A stretch of DNA of 64,000 nt from an uncultured bacterium (GCA_900547155.1 URFH01000007.1:13004-77003), one strand, 5' to 3'. Shown: positions 17,546 through 26,413, counted from the first letter of the stretch. Translations and numbers: made by a program. Notes: generated from the letters alone by a model not told the origin.

Positions 17546-18151
17546 ATGAAAAAATTTATAAAATTTCTGTTTATTTTGTTTTTATTGGCCGTGTTATGCG
17601 CCAGCACAATTACCTGCATAATATATGCAAGTGCATGGATAAAAAAGAATCGCTCATATGACGGGATATATGCAACACAGGCGGATAAAAAGCTGGCTCA
17701 AATTATAGAAAATTCAGTTTATATTATTTCCAATTCAAAAGCACCTGATATTTCTACTGAAAAGTATAAAGAACCGGCATTTAATGAATTGAAAAAATAC
17801 GAACTGGATATTGAATTGAATGATATAAGCTATGCCTGCTATTCTGAAAGCATATATGGAGTTGATGTGCAGACAATGCTTAATAATATTGGCATTAAAA
17901 ACAAATATGCAAGTTTAATAGAAGATAAAAAACAGTCAGGATTAGGCGAAGGCTCATCTTTACTTATGTTTGTAAAAAAAGACAGAAATGTTATTCCGGT
18001 ATTTATATCTGCTTATTTTTATTTAATCCAATCAAAATTGAAGTTTTTTGAAAACGGTTCTTCCGCAGGCTGCGTAAAGATTCCAAATGAAAAACTACAT
18101 ATCAAAATAGATTCTTCATTAAAAGAAAAAGCTCTTATTATTATGGAATAG
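17546..18151 (+). CDS. Membrane-anchored or secreted hypothetical protein
   Basis: Not recognised. A 201-residue protein with one strong N-terminal hydrophobic helix (about 4-30) carrying a Cys, and a periplasmic-side domain of mixed composition with cysteines at about 96 and 174 that could pair. It sits between the two copies of the 67-bp repeat in an AT-rich segment next to a toxin-like gene, so it may belong to an acquired islet. No domain with a known fold could be named from sequence alone. Confidence 0.7.
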   Translation: MKKFIKFLFILFLLAVLCASTITCIIYASAWIKKNRSYDGIYATQADKKLAQIIENSVYIISNSKAPDISTEKYKEPAFNELKKYELDIELNDISYACYSESIYGVDVQTMLNNIGIKNKYASLIEDKKQSGLGEGSSLLMFVKKDRNVIPVFISAYFYLIQSKLKFFENGSSAGCVKIPNEKLHIKIDSSLKEKALIIME

Positions 18152-18185
18152 TTTTCATATTTTATTTTGATTAAGCTAAAGAATC

Positions 18186-18252
18186 CCGCAATAAGTGCGC
18201 CTTTTGGCTCAAATTTTCTGATTTTACCCGAGTGGCTCAAATAAATTTGATA
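18186..18252 (+). repeat. 67-bp direct repeat, copy 2
   Basis: Near copy of 17404-17470. Here it runs into TATAAT (18251-18256) and then AAAGGAG (18277-18283), a promoter plus ribosome site leading only to a 10-codon frame (TTG at 18287). This looks like the start of a plus-strand gene whose body has been lost. Confidence 0.8.
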
Positions 18253-18293
18253 TAATAACCTCGCGCAAGACAACAGAAAGGAGTTATTGAGCA

Positions 18294-18671
18294 TTAATCT
18301 ATTGAAATTGCGGGAATAGCAAAGTACAAATAAAAAATCAGACCAAACAGAGCAATTATTAACCCGATTGCGAAATATTTTTCAGGTAAAAACGGCAAAT
18401 AGCGTTCTAACTGTAGTTTTTTATTATGTATTTTCAAAATGTTTATAATAAATGGCTCTATAATTGCAATTATTGACAATTGTAGAAATAAAAAAACACA
18501 AAGAGTCAACCAGGCGCAGGCATGCTCAAGCGTCATAAGCGGAAAAAATGGTAATTTGCCATGCATTATAAGCGAAAAAAATATGTAATAGATTAGGGCA
18601 GCAAAACCTATATAACCGATACAAGATATCAGATTTAAAGAAATATTACGTTTTAAGTTATCAAATATCAC
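18294..18671 (-). CDS. Small membrane protein, paralogue of 18745-19122 (orphan copy)
   Basis: A 125-residue protein with three or four transmembrane helices. It aligns along its length with the neighbouring minus-strand gene: both have the pattern LK.N.SLNLIS..GY.GF..LIYY, then P..PLMTL, and both are exactly 125 codons. The upstream 50 bases are also duplicated, but in this copy the divergent toxin-like gene is missing (its ATG runs into a stop after five codons). An orphan immunity protein is a reasonable reading, not shown. No homology to a named family seen. Confidence 0.7.
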   Translation of the reverse strand: MIFDNLKRNISLNLISCIGYIGFAALIYYIFFSLIMHGKLPFFPLMTLEHACAWLTLCVFLFLQLSIIAIIEPFIINILKIHNKKLQLERYLPFLPEKYFAIGLIIALFGLIFYLYFAIPAISID

Positions 18672-18744
18672 AGAATTATCTTCACAGAAAAAGGAAAGGA
18701 AAGCAAATGTTATCTTATTTCTAATAATTCACCCAAAACAACAA

Positions 18745-19122
18745 CTAATCAGCTAATCCGGGCGGGAGGTAAAAACACCAATAAAAAAATGCAGACATAA
18801 GAGCAATAAAACAGCCAATAACAAAAAAACAGTTGGAAATTAAATTAAAATATTTCTTCAAAAAAGATTTTAAATTGTACAGTATTGGAACTTCATATAA
18901 AAAATGCTCTAATACGGCTGTCAGAACCAAAAAACAAGTGGTTTTTACTGAAAACACCCAATAATTACAAAAATCATCCAGGGTCATAAGCGGTATAAAA
19001 GGAAAGCTATTATGCATATTGCGAGCCAATATCAAATAGTAAATCAAAAGAACAAAACCCGAATACCCCAAAATGGATATGAGATTTAAAGAAAAATTAT
19101 GTTTTAATTTATCAATTAACAC
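18745..19122 (-). CDS. Small membrane protein, immunity-like, divergent from the toxin-like gene
   Basis: A 125-residue protein with three or four transmembrane helices, start set at GTG 19122 because its paralogue at 18294-18671 begins at the matching codon; the frame stays open 74 codons further upstream but that part lies over the neighbouring gene. It faces the toxin-like gene head to head with 39 bases between starts, so the two share one short promoter region. Membrane-resident immunity proteins are common partners of membrane-active or periplasm-acting toxins. The assignment rests on context and duplication only. Confidence 0.65.
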   Translation of the reverse strand: MLIDKLKHNFSLNLISILGYSGFVLLIYYLILARNMHNSFPFIPLMTLDDFCNYWVFSVKTTCFLVLTAVLEHFLYEVPILYNLKSFLKKYFNLISNCFFVIGCFIALMSAFFYWCFYLPPGLAD

Positions 19123-19161
19123 ATAATTATCATCACAAAAAAATGAAAGGAACGCAAAATA

Positions 19162-19797
19162 ATGTCTAAAAAACATACTTATAAATTTACAAAAAGCTGG
19201 ACACCAGCGAAGCAATTTAATAATGAAATATATGCCAAAACAAAAAAATATCAGCAAATTTATGGCTTTGAAATCGGAACAGGAGATAAAGACACATGGA
19301 ACAATGAAGCTGATGCGTTCAAGCATACATTTATGCAAGCCCAACTAGCTGTTCAATATAACAGTGCGGCTGCTGATATCGCAGGCAATATCCATGAATG
19401 GCAAGGCAATAATTACATGGGACAATCCGCAGGTGAATCAAATATGGACCTTTGGAATAATGCTGTTGGTCGAACCATAGGAAAAGAAATAAGAGAAGAA
19501 ATGAATCAAGAAAGAAAAGTATTTTCCAAAACAGAAGTAGATGACAGAATAGCCGCAAAAGTAATGCAAAAAATGAGAAATGGCGAATTAATCACAAATC
19601 CCAATGACACGAGAAAATACAAAACACCATCTGAAAAATTTTCTGATGAAATTAGAGAAAAATGGCGCAATATGCAGTATAGCAGAAACTCAAGAATCCA
19701 AAACCGCACCTCAAACAACAAAAAATCAAGTGCTTCCGGAACCACTGACGGGAAATGGGTCACAATTAACGGAAACCACGTGCTCATCGACAAATAA
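19162..19797 (+). CDS. DUF6973-like toxin-type protein
   Basis: A 211-residue soluble protein without signal peptide. Residues 48-105 carry a motif set I recall from polymorphic-toxin tips grouped as DUF6973: NEADAFKH (48-55), IHEW (77-80), then E-x-x-MDLWNNAVGR (92-104). These conserved His, Glu, Asp and Asn residues look like an enzyme active site. The C-terminal end GKWVTING.HVLI is a short motif also met at the ends of phage and toxin proteins. A GAAAGGA ribosome site precedes the ATG. The family name is from memory and the activity is unknown; the divergent duplicated membrane gene supports a toxin/immunity reading. Confidence 0.6.
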   Translation: MSKKHTYKFTKSWTPAKQFNNEIYAKTKKYQQIYGFEIGTGDKDTWNNEADAFKHTFMQAQLAVQYNSAAADIAGNIHEWQGNNYMGQSAGESNMDLWNNAVGRTIGKEIREEMNQERKVFSKTEVDDRIAAKVMQKMRNGELITNPNDTRKYKTPSEKFSDEIREKWRNMQYSRNSRIQNRTSNNKKSSASGTTDGKWVTINGNHVLIDK

Positions 19798-19826
19798 AAC
19801 AAATTTATGTTTATAAAGCTTAATAA

Positions 19827-19865
19827 AAAACCCCAAAAATAGCAAAAAACAATATTAGGGGTTTT
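19827..19865. terminator. Weak hairpin after the toxin-like gene
   Basis: An 8-bp stem (19827-19834 with 19858-19865) around a 23-base loop with only four Ts after it. It may end the toxin-like transcript poorly. Confidence 0.3.
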
Positions 19866-19896
19866 AAAAATGATAAACTGCTACAAAGGAAAATTT

Positions 19897-20208
19897 ATGT
19901 CGGAAATCTCGTTCAAAGCCTCTATAACCAACTTGAAATCAGATTATTTGAAAACAATGTTTGAAAGCAAAACCGCAGCTGACGCAAAACACTCTGTTAT
20001 TTATCAAAAAGCAGGAGAATTTATGGAAGACACGTTCTCTCTTTTTAAAAACGGAGTTCAAACCGCAGTCCACAAAACGGAATTTTATGATGTTGACTCA
20101 AAAAAATCACTGGACAAGCTGCTTTCAATCTTTGAAATATTGAAAATAAAAGAAGCCGAAAATCTAATCAACAAATTGCGCAAAAAAACGCAAAAAAGAG
20201 CTACATAA
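19897..20208 (+). CDS. Hypothetical protein with N-terminal SFKA motif
   Basis: A 103-residue, mostly helical, charged protein of unknown function. The ATG at 19897 was preferred over 19870 because AAAGGA lies 6 bases before it. The first residues MSEISFKA match the short F-K/W-A/G motif found near the N-terminus of other proteins in this window. No membrane segment or known domain is seen. It is followed by a strong terminator shared with hppA. Confidence 0.65.
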   Translation: MSEISFKASITNLKSDYLKTMFESKTAADAKHSVIYQKAGEFMEDTFSLFKNGVQTAVHKTEFYDVDSKKSLDKLLSIFEILKIKEAENLINKLRKKTQKRAT

Positions 20209-20216
20209 AAAAGAAA

Positions 20217-20247
20217 CCCCGATTCATCCGAACCGGGGCTCTTTTTT
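20217..20247. terminator. Bidirectional terminator between the 19897 gene and hppA
   Basis: CCCCG (20217-20221) pairs with CGGGG (20234-20238), with an inner TTC/GAA stem and ATCC loop; A-rich before and T-rich after. Confidence 0.75.
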
Positions 20248-20260
20248 ATCGTTTTGCGCC

Positions 20261-22693
20261 TTATTCTTCGGAGGATTGTTCAGGTATTCTCATTGCATAG
20301 AATGAACGTACCACGAAGACCAGAGCTACAATCAGCAATACCCATCCAACTATCGGAGCAACGCTTCTGAACTGCTCGTTGATAGAGATTTCCATCGCAA
20401 GAAGTCCGAAAAGTGTTGTAAATTTGATAATCGGGTTCATAGCTACTGATGAAGTATCTTTGAACGGGTCGCCTACTGTATCACCAACGACTGTAGCGTC
20501 GTGAAGCGGAGTTCCTTTTTCACAAAGGTCAACTTCAACGATTTTCTTAGCGTTATCCCAGCAGCCGCCGGCATTTGCCATAAATACAGCCTGGAAAAGA
20601 CCGAATACAGCAATCGCAATCAGGTAGCTTACGAAATAAGCAACAGGATCAGCTGTTTTCATATTCGGAGCTGAAAGGCAGGCAAATGCAAGTGCAAACG
20701 CAAAGAGCGCGAAGAAGATATTGTACATACCTTTTTGTGCGTAGATTGTACAAATCTTAACAACTTCTTTTGAGTTTTCAACATTTGCTGATTTTACGCT
20801 TTCGTCGTCGATTTTAATGTGTCTTTTGATGTATTCAACGGCACGGTATGCACCTGTTGTAACAGCCTGCATTGAAGCACCGGAGAACCAGTAAATTACG
20901 GCGCCGCCAGTCAGGAAACCTAACAAAGTGTAAGGATTCAAGATATTGAGCACCTGTTCGGGCATAATGCCCAGTGTGTTTTTGATAACCAGAATCAATG
21001 AGAAAATCATTGTTGTAGCACCAACAACAGCCGTACCGATAAGAACCGGTTTGGAGGTTGCTTTAAAGGTGTTTCCTGCACCGTCGTTTTCTTCTAAGTG
21101 CTGTTTAGCAACATCGAAGTTGGGTTTGAAGCCGAAATCTCTTTCGATTTCTTCAGCAACGCCTTCACGTTCTTCGATTAATGACAATTCGTAAACGGAT
21201 TGAGCGTTGTCGGTTACAGGGCCGTAGCTGTCAACAGCAATTGTAACAGGCCCCATGCCCAAAAAGCCGAATGCAACAAGGCCGAAAGCAAATACTGAAG
21301 CATAAATCATTACTGTTTCAGGAATGAAAGTGCTTGCATAATAAGCTAACGCCATGAGGAACACGATAACCATTCCAATCCAGAAACCGGAGAAATTACC
21401 GGAAACCAAACCGGAAAGGATTGTCAAAGAAGAACCGCCTTCACGTGAAGCAGTAACAACTTCTTTTGTGTGTTTTGCGTTCGGGCTGGTGAACATTTTT
21501 GTAAATTCCGGAATCAAAGCTGCGCCCAAAGTACCGCAGGAAATGATGCAAGAAAGTACAAGCCATAAATTTCCGCCCATCGGAGCCAATAACCAGTGGC
21601 TTACGCCGAAAGTCATTGCGATAGAGAGGATTGAAGTTAACCAAACAAGGTTGGTCAAGGGTTGTTCAAAGTCTAATTTTTCTGCTTTTGAATACATCAG
21701 GTGGTTAATACCTGTGTTAATCCAGTATGCAACAACAGAAGTCACAATCATCAGGAATCTCATTGTGAAAATCCATGTCAGCAGCTGAATCTGGTATTCA
21801 GGGAACACGCCGAGAAGAATGAAACTTACAAGTGCAACGCCTGTTACGCCGTAAGTTTCAAAACCGTCAGCAGTAGGCCCTACAGAATCACCGGCATTGT
21901 CGCCTGTACAATCGGCAATTACACCGGGGTTTCTCGGGTCATCTTCTTTAATTTTAAACTGAATCTTCATCAAGTCAGAGCCGATATCAGCAATTTTTGT
22001 GAAAATACCGCCCGCAACACGAAGAGCAGAAGCGCCGAGAGATTCACCGATAGCAAAACCGATAAAGCAAGCGCCAGCAATGTTTCCGGGGATAAAAAGA
22101 AGAATAACCAGCATCATAATCAGCTCAACGCTAACCAGCAAAACGCCGATAGACATGCCTGCTTTGAGCGGGATATTCAACACGTTCAAAGGTTTGCCTT
22201 CCAATGAAGCAAACGCGGTTCTTGCGTTAGCAAGAGTGTTCATTCTGATACCGAACCATGCAACGCCGTATGAGCCGAGGATACCGATTACTGACCATGC
22301 AAGAATAATCAATACGCTCTTAACAGGCATAGCCTGGAGGTAGCCAAAGTAGAATGCAATACAGATTGCAATCAAAGTTTCAAGAACGAGCAGGAATTTA
22401 CCCTGTTGAATAAGGTAAGTTTTGCAAGTTTCAAAAATCGTGTTTCCGATTTCAGCCATTGCAGGATGAACCCTGTAATTTTTGACCTTGATAAATTCGA
22501 TAAGACCAAAAATCAAGCCTAAAACCGAAATACCAATACCTAACAACAGCAAATGGAAGCTGCCGGTATTGGCTTGCAGATTCGGAACGACCAAATCCGC
22601 TTCTCCTGCGAATGCAGAAGCGGCTGTCGAGAGCATAGCAACTAATGAAAGCGCACATGCTTTCCAGCCGGACCATTTTCCTAGATAAGCCAT
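20261..22693 (-). CDS. hppA: Membrane-bound ion-pumping pyrophosphatase
   Basis: An 810-residue polytopic enzyme that couples PPi hydrolysis to ion transport. The pyrophosphate-binding region has GGIFTKIADIGSD, EDDPRNPG and then DCTGDNAGD, in place of the DNVGDNVGD of the main family, so this belongs to a divergent branch. The segment GNTFKAT has Lys where potassium-dependent enzymes have Ala, which predicts potassium independence and hence proton transport. A hydrophobic N-terminal stretch ending in A-F-A-G resembles a cleavable signal. A C-terminal GDTVGDPFKDT motif completes the active site. Such pumps save energy in fermenters. Confidence 0.93.
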   Translation of the reverse strand: MAYLGKWSGWKACALSLVAMLSTAASAFAGEADLVVPNLQANTGSFHLLLLGIGISVLGLIFGLIEFIKVKNYRVHPAMAEIGNTIFETCKTYLIQQGKFLLVLETLIAICIAFYFGYLQAMPVKSVLIILAWSVIGILGSYGVAWFGIRMNTLANARTAFASLEGKPLNVLNIPLKAGMSIGVLLVSVELIMMLVILLFIPGNIAGACFIGFAIGESLGASALRVAGGIFTKIADIGSDLMKIQFKIKEDDPRNPGVIADCTGDNAGDSVGPTADGFETYGVTGVALVSFILLGVFPEYQIQLLTWIFTMRFLMIVTSVVAYWINTGINHLMYSKAEKLDFEQPLTNLVWLTSILSIAMTFGVSHWLLAPMGGNLWLVLSCIISCGTLGAALIPEFTKMFTSPNAKHTKEVVTASREGGSSLTILSGLVSGNFSGFWIGMVIVFLMALAYYASTFIPETVMIYASVFAFGLVAFGFLGMGPVTIAVDSYGPVTDNAQSVYELSLIEEREGVAEEIERDFGFKPNFDVAKQHLEENDGAGNTFKATSKPVLIGTAVVGATTMIFSLILVIKNTLGIMPEQVLNILNPYTLLGFLTGGAVIYWFSGASMQAVTTGAYRAVEYIKRHIKIDDESVKSANVENSKEVVKICTIYAQKGMYNIFFALFAFALAFACLSAPNMKTADPVAYFVSYLIAIAVFGLFQAVFMANAGGCWDNAKKIVEVDLCEKGTPLHDATVVGDTVGDPFKDTSSVAMNPIIKFTTLFGLLAMEISINEQFRSVAPIVGWVLLIVALVFVVRSFYAMRIPEQSSEE

Positions 22694-22858
22694 TTTCTTC
22701 TCCTTCTAAACTATCCGTATAAAATAGCTTTTACTAACCCTTAGGTTTATTTTATAACAAATTCAACTTTTAGCAAGGATGTAAATTGAAATTTTAACTA
22801 AAATAATTACAATAATCTTTCTGTGGGTCGGGGTGGTATCGGGGATTGGTGAAATTGC

Positions 22859-22942
22859 GTAAAAGTCAGATGGATTCTTTTTTTTAGCCTCGATTCGCTT
22901 CGCTGGAATAGGTCAAAAAAAAAGAATCCATCTGACTTTTAC
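22859..22942. repeat. Perfect 27-bp inverted repeat between marC and hppA
   Basis: Arms 22859-22885 and 22916-22942 are exact reverse complements around a 30-base loop. A and T runs at the inner arm ends resemble neither a typical terminator nor a promoter. Located in the 285-base gap between the two minus-strand genes; it may be a small palindromic element or a strong transcript end for marC. Confidence 0.85.
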
Positions 22943-22979
22943 TTTGGCAGTTTTTATTTTTTTAGGGTGAAATTAACGC

Positions 22980-23624
22980 TTAATTCATGTTTTTAACAAT
23001 GTCCAGAACCGCGTCAATAAAGAATTCACACGACATTGCAGTTAATAAAATACCAAAAATTCTGTTGATTACGTTTACACCTGTTTTTCCGAGGATTTTG
23101 CTTACATTGGACGCAAATTTTAATATCAGCCAGCAAATTCCAAGGTTCAAAACCAGAGCAACAATAACCAGAACCGTCTGCAAAATATCGCCCTGAGCCT
23201 TTTTCATAAACAAAGCAAGCATTGTAATCGTTGCAGGGCCCGAAAGCAGGGGGATTGCCAGCGGAAAAACGGAAATATCAACCCTTTTTAAGGATTCTCT
23301 GCGCTCTTCATTGGTTTCCTGGTTCATTCCGTTGTTGGATTTTGCAAGAACAAGGTCAATTGCCATCAAAAGCAGCAAAATACCGCCTGCAATCCTTAAA
23401 GCATTGAGGCTTATGCCCAGCAAATCCAGAACAATCGTTCCCGCAAACCCGAAGAAAATCAAAATAACAAAAGCAATGATAATACTCTTGTTCATCATTA
23501 TCTGGCGCCATCTTCTCGGTGCAGTTCCGGTCAGGGCAATAAACACCGGCGCAAGCCCGATTGAATCAAGTGTCACAAATAGCGCGGAAAAATATTTTAA
23601 AAATGAATGTAAAATTTCGTGCAT
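22980..23624 (-). CDS. MarC family integral membrane protein
   Basis: A 214-residue protein with about six transmembrane helices, of the MarC/YhgN (UPF0056) family whose substrate is unknown. Family marks are the N-terminal F..LDSIGLAPVFIALT, the paired hydrophobic helices with GG.LLL.AID, and PLAIPLLSGPATI in the second half. The ATG at 23624 has GAAAGG 7 bases upstream; a TTG start 15 bases earlier is less likely. Confidence 0.88.
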   Translation of the reverse strand: MHEILHSFLKYFSALFVTLDSIGLAPVFIALTGTAPRRWRQIMMNKSIIIAFVILIFFGFAGTIVLDLLGISLNALRIAGGILLLLMAIDLVLAKSNNGMNQETNEERRESLKRVDISVFPLAIPLLSGPATITMLALFMKKAQGDILQTVLVIVALVLNLGICWLILKFASNVSKILGKTGVNVINRIFGILLTAMSCEFFIDAVLDIVKNMN

Positions 23625-23681
23625 TAAAAAACCTTTCAATATTAATTGTGAGTTAATTATACATAAAAATTTATAAATTTG

Positions 23682-24353
23682 CTATTTTGCAGCTTTCTGG
23701 CAGGACACAGGCGGGCTTTGCAGGTAAAGAGGCTTGGATTTTGCCCAGATAAAATCCTCTTTTGCGCCTTTATTAAAGCGTTCTGTAACGATTTCACTCA
23801 AATATTGCCCCAAATCTACATCCTCAGCCGCATAATCAACAGCCTCAGCGCCATGTTCTTTTATAAACGGCAATGTGGCTTCGTCAGAAATTATAAAGGA
23901 GCCCTTTAAATCAAAATCGCCGATTTTCTCCAAATCAACAAGACATGGCGCCAGAATTTCCCCGCCGTCCTTTGAATAAACGGCCGCATAAACCTGCTTT
24001 CTTCTTGCGTCGAGCAGAATGAGCGAATTTTTGGAAGTTTTGTTGATTTTTGAAAGGATTTCAAGCGAAGAAACTCCGACAAGCGGTTTGTCAGCCTGCT
24101 GGGCAAAAACCCTGGCAACGCTTATGCACGCTCTGATTCCGGTAAAGCTGCCGGGGCCGAGGTTTACACCAAAAACGTCAAAATCCTGAATACGCAGCGC
24201 ATGCTTTTTCAAAAAATCCACAATCGTAGATATCAAAAACGCCGAATGGTATTTTTGATTTTGGTTTTCAATGATTTTTGATTCGATTTTCCCGTCGAGT
24301 GATAAAGCTACGTAAGTTTTGTTAAGACAAGTATCGAAAACCAGTGTTTTCAA
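23682..24353 (-). CDS. tsaB: tRNA threonylcarbamoyladenosine biosynthesis protein TsaB
   Basis: A 223-residue ASKHA-fold protein that pairs with TsaD in making t6A37 on tRNAs reading ANN codons. The N-terminal phosphate motif (LVFDTCLNKTYVAL), a short YH motif near 35 and GPGSFTGIRA near 68-77 are typical. Its ATG overlaps the end of tsaE by 4 bases (ATGA), so the two are co-translated. tsaC and tsaD are not in this window. The usual bacterial length is about 230 residues. Confidence 0.92.
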   Translation of the reverse strand: MKTLVFDTCLNKTYVALSLDGKIESKIIENQNQKYHSAFLISTIVDFLKKHALRIQDFDVFGVNLGPGSFTGIRACISVARVFAQQADKPLVGVSSLEILSKINKTSKNSLILLDARRKQVYAAVYSKDGGEILAPCLVDLEKIGDFDLKGSFIISDEATLPFIKEHGAEAVDYAAEDVDLGQYLSEIVTERFNKGAKEDFIWAKSKPLYLQSPPVSCQKAAK

Positions 24354-24823
24354 GATTTTAGCCCCTCTATTACCGAAATATTTTCAGCACCGATACCCTT
24401 AAACTTAAAAGTTCTTTCTGTTTCACCGGTAACTTCGATTTTCACTTCAATTCGGTCGTAAGGCAGTTCAATATCTGAAAATTCGGCCCATTCAACGAGG
24501 GTTATAATCCCCGGTTTTGAATATTCGAGCAGTTCGTCAACAACAGTCTTAACGCCCTCTTTTTCAAGCCTGTACAAATCAAAATGATATACAGGAATAT
24601 CACCCGAAAGATATTCGTTGATAATTACGAAGCTCGGGCTTGTGACTTTTTCACGGACATTGAGATGTTGGGCAATTTGCCTTGCAAAAGCTGTTTTTCC
24701 GGCTCCGATATCGCCGTACAGACAGATAAAAGCGCCTTTGTCTTTTATCAAATCGCCCAGTTTTTGTGCAAGTTTAGCCGTCCCATCTATATTCTTAACG
24801 GTAATTTCATAACTATTGTACAT
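24350..24823 (-). CDS. tsaE: tRNA threonylcarbamoyladenosine biosynthesis ATPase TsaE
   Basis: A 157-residue P-loop ATPase that drives the TsaB-TsaD-TsaE cycle. The Walker A motif GDIGAGKTAFAR is complete; TSPSF..INEY and HFDLYRLE follow in order, and VEWAEF is the conserved acidic motif. The ATG at 24823 starts at the family's usual point; the frame is open a further 28 codons toward the divergent secreted-protein gene, which starts at 24902. Confidence 0.92.
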   Translation of the reverse strand: MYNSYEITVKNIDGTAKLAQKLGDLIKDKGAFICLYGDIGAGKTAFARQIAQHLNVREKVTSPSFVIINEYLSGDIPVYHFDLYRLEKEGVKTVVDELLEYSKPGIITLVEWAEFSDIELPYDRIEVKIEVTGETERTFKFKGIGAENISVIEGLKS

Positions 24824-24901
24824 AGTTAGTATGATAACATAAAAACAAAATTGGAGAATTAATTTTTTTGATATAGACAAAATCTTCATTATAAAGGAAA
24901 T

Positions 24902-25432
24902 ATGCACGGATTTAGAATAAAAATTTTAACAATATTCATGACGGCCATGCTGCTGACGGCAACGGGAGGAGGCAGTGTTTTTTGCAGTGACACAACCGTG
25001 ATAAAAGGCGGCGTTTCGCTCTCAAATCAGGTTCCGAAAGGCTTTTTCGGAACCTGGAAAGTGACCTCGGTGCAAACTTATACCAACAATCCATCACTTT
25101 TCACAGGAAAAAGTGTAGATTATTGGAACTTATCAAAAGAAAATGACGTCATTACATTATCAAATCCCGTATCCGGAGCCGAGGCGTCAGTTACGTTGGA
25201 GGAGGTCGAGGGTAACAGGATTAAATTCCTTAGAAAACAGGACAAAAACGATGAAAAAGTCAGAGAAACTCCGATTTTGACATTGGATGGTGAAAATTTC
25301 TATGGAACTGATAAAATAGTTATAGAAAAATATAAGTACGGCGAACATATCAGAACCGACATAGTTGAGTATAAAATTACCGCACAGCGGGTTTGGGGAA
25401 GTTCTGCCGGAGAGATTTTTTCTAAAAAGTGA
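24902..25432 (+). CDS. Secreted hypothetical protein
   Basis: A 176-residue protein with a signal peptide (hydrophobic 7-20, possible cut near residue 29 after Cys-Ser). The mature part contains GFFGTWKVTSVQT, the kind of lipocalin-like strand start seen in small periplasmic domains, and alternating strand-like sequence to the end. It is divergent from tsaE and close to trxB (24 bases), which suggests a common message with trxB. The function is unknown. Confidence 0.75.
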   Translation: MHGFRIKILTIFMTAMLLTATGGGSVFCSDTTVIKGGVSLSNQVPKGFFGTWKVTSVQTYTNNPSLFTGKSVDYWNLSKENDVITLSNPVSGAEASVTLEEVEGNRIKFLRKQDKNDEKVRETPILTLDGENFYGTDKIVIEKYKYGEHIRTDIVEYKITAQRVWGSSAGEIFSKK

Positions 25433-25456
25433 TACAGTTGAAGGAATTTACAAATA

Positions 25457-26413
25457 ATGGAAGAGAAAAAAATCTACGATTACGATGTTTTAATACTCGG
25501 CGGCGGGCCTGCTGGGCTTTCTGCGGGGCTTTATGCGGCCAGAGGCGCTGCAAAAACCGCTATTGTTGACATATCTATGTTCGGCGGGCAGCCGTCCAAT
25601 TATCTTGAGCTCGAAAACTACCCCGGATTCGGGCACATAGGCGGATATGACCTGATGGAGAAGTTTGAAGAGCACGCTGATATGTTCAATATCGAAAAAT
25701 TCCCCATGCAGGAGATTCAGTCCGTTGATTTGACGCCGGAAATCAAAAAAGTGGAAACGCTTGATTCAATTTTCAACGCAAAAACCCTGATTATCGCAAC
25801 AGGCGCACAGGCAAAAAAACTCGGAATCAACGGTGAAAAAGAACTTGCCGGACGCGGCGTAAGCTACTGCGCGGTGTGCGACGGAGCGTTTTACAAGGAC
25901 AAAACCGTTGCGGTTGTGGGCGGAGGAAATGCCGCGGTTGAAGAAGGAATGTATTTGACCAAATTTGCAAAAAAAGTTTATATCATTCACAGGCGCGATG
26001 CACTTCGTGCTGACAAAATTGTTCAGGAACGCGCTTTTAAAAACGAAAAGGTGGAATTTGTGTTTGACACGGTGCCGCTGGAGATACAGGGAACGGAAAC
26101 GGTTGAAAATATTGTCGTAAAAAACGTTAAAACCGGCGAAATTTCAAATCTTAAAGTTGACGGCGTTTTCCCTTACATCGGATTTGCGCCAAACGCCGAT
26201 TTATTCGCCGGCCAGCTGAAGCAGGACGAAGGCGGGTTCATTGTTACAGACGACAGAATGCAAACCTCAATCCCGGGTGTTTACGCAATAGGCGATGTTC
26301 GCACAACACCGCTGCGTCAGGTCATAACAGCGGCCGCTGATGGCGCAATTGCGGGATGTTTTGCAACAAAATACCTCGAAGAACACGAAGAACTTGTCAC
26401 TGCGAAAAATTAA
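25457..26413 (+). CDS. trxB: Thioredoxin-disulfide reductase
   Basis: A 318-residue flavoprotein that reduces thioredoxin with NADPH. The FAD-binding GGGPAGLSAG is at 15-24, the redox pair CAVC at 138-141, the second dinucleotide motif GGGNAA near 156-161, and the C-terminal FAD motif AIGDVRTTPLRQVITAAADGA. The usual family length is kept. Two hairpins follow the stop. Confidence 0.95.
   Translation: MEEKKIYDYDVLILGGGPAGLSAGLYAARGAAKTAIVDISMFGGQPSNYLELENYPGFGHIGGYDLMEKFEEHADMFNIEKFPMQEIQSVDLTPEIKKVETLDSIFNAKTLIIATGAQAKKLGINGEKELAGRGVSYCAVCDGAFYKDKTVAVVGGGNAAVEEGMYLTKFAKKVYIIHRRDALRADKIVQERAFKNEKVEFVFDTVPLEIQGTETVENIVVKNVKTGEISNLKVDGVFPYIGFAPNADLFAGQLKQDEGGFIVTDDRMQTSIPGVYAIGDVRTTPLRQVITAAADGAIAGCFATKYLEEHEELVTAKN

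Noticed and set aside
19331..19802. Minus-strand frames opposite the toxin-like gene
   Set aside because: Low-complexity Phe/Leu translation caused by the complement of Lys/Asn codons, no ribosome site.
21354..22207. Plus-strand frames opposite hppA
   Set aside because: Shadow frames of a membrane-protein gene, no start signals.
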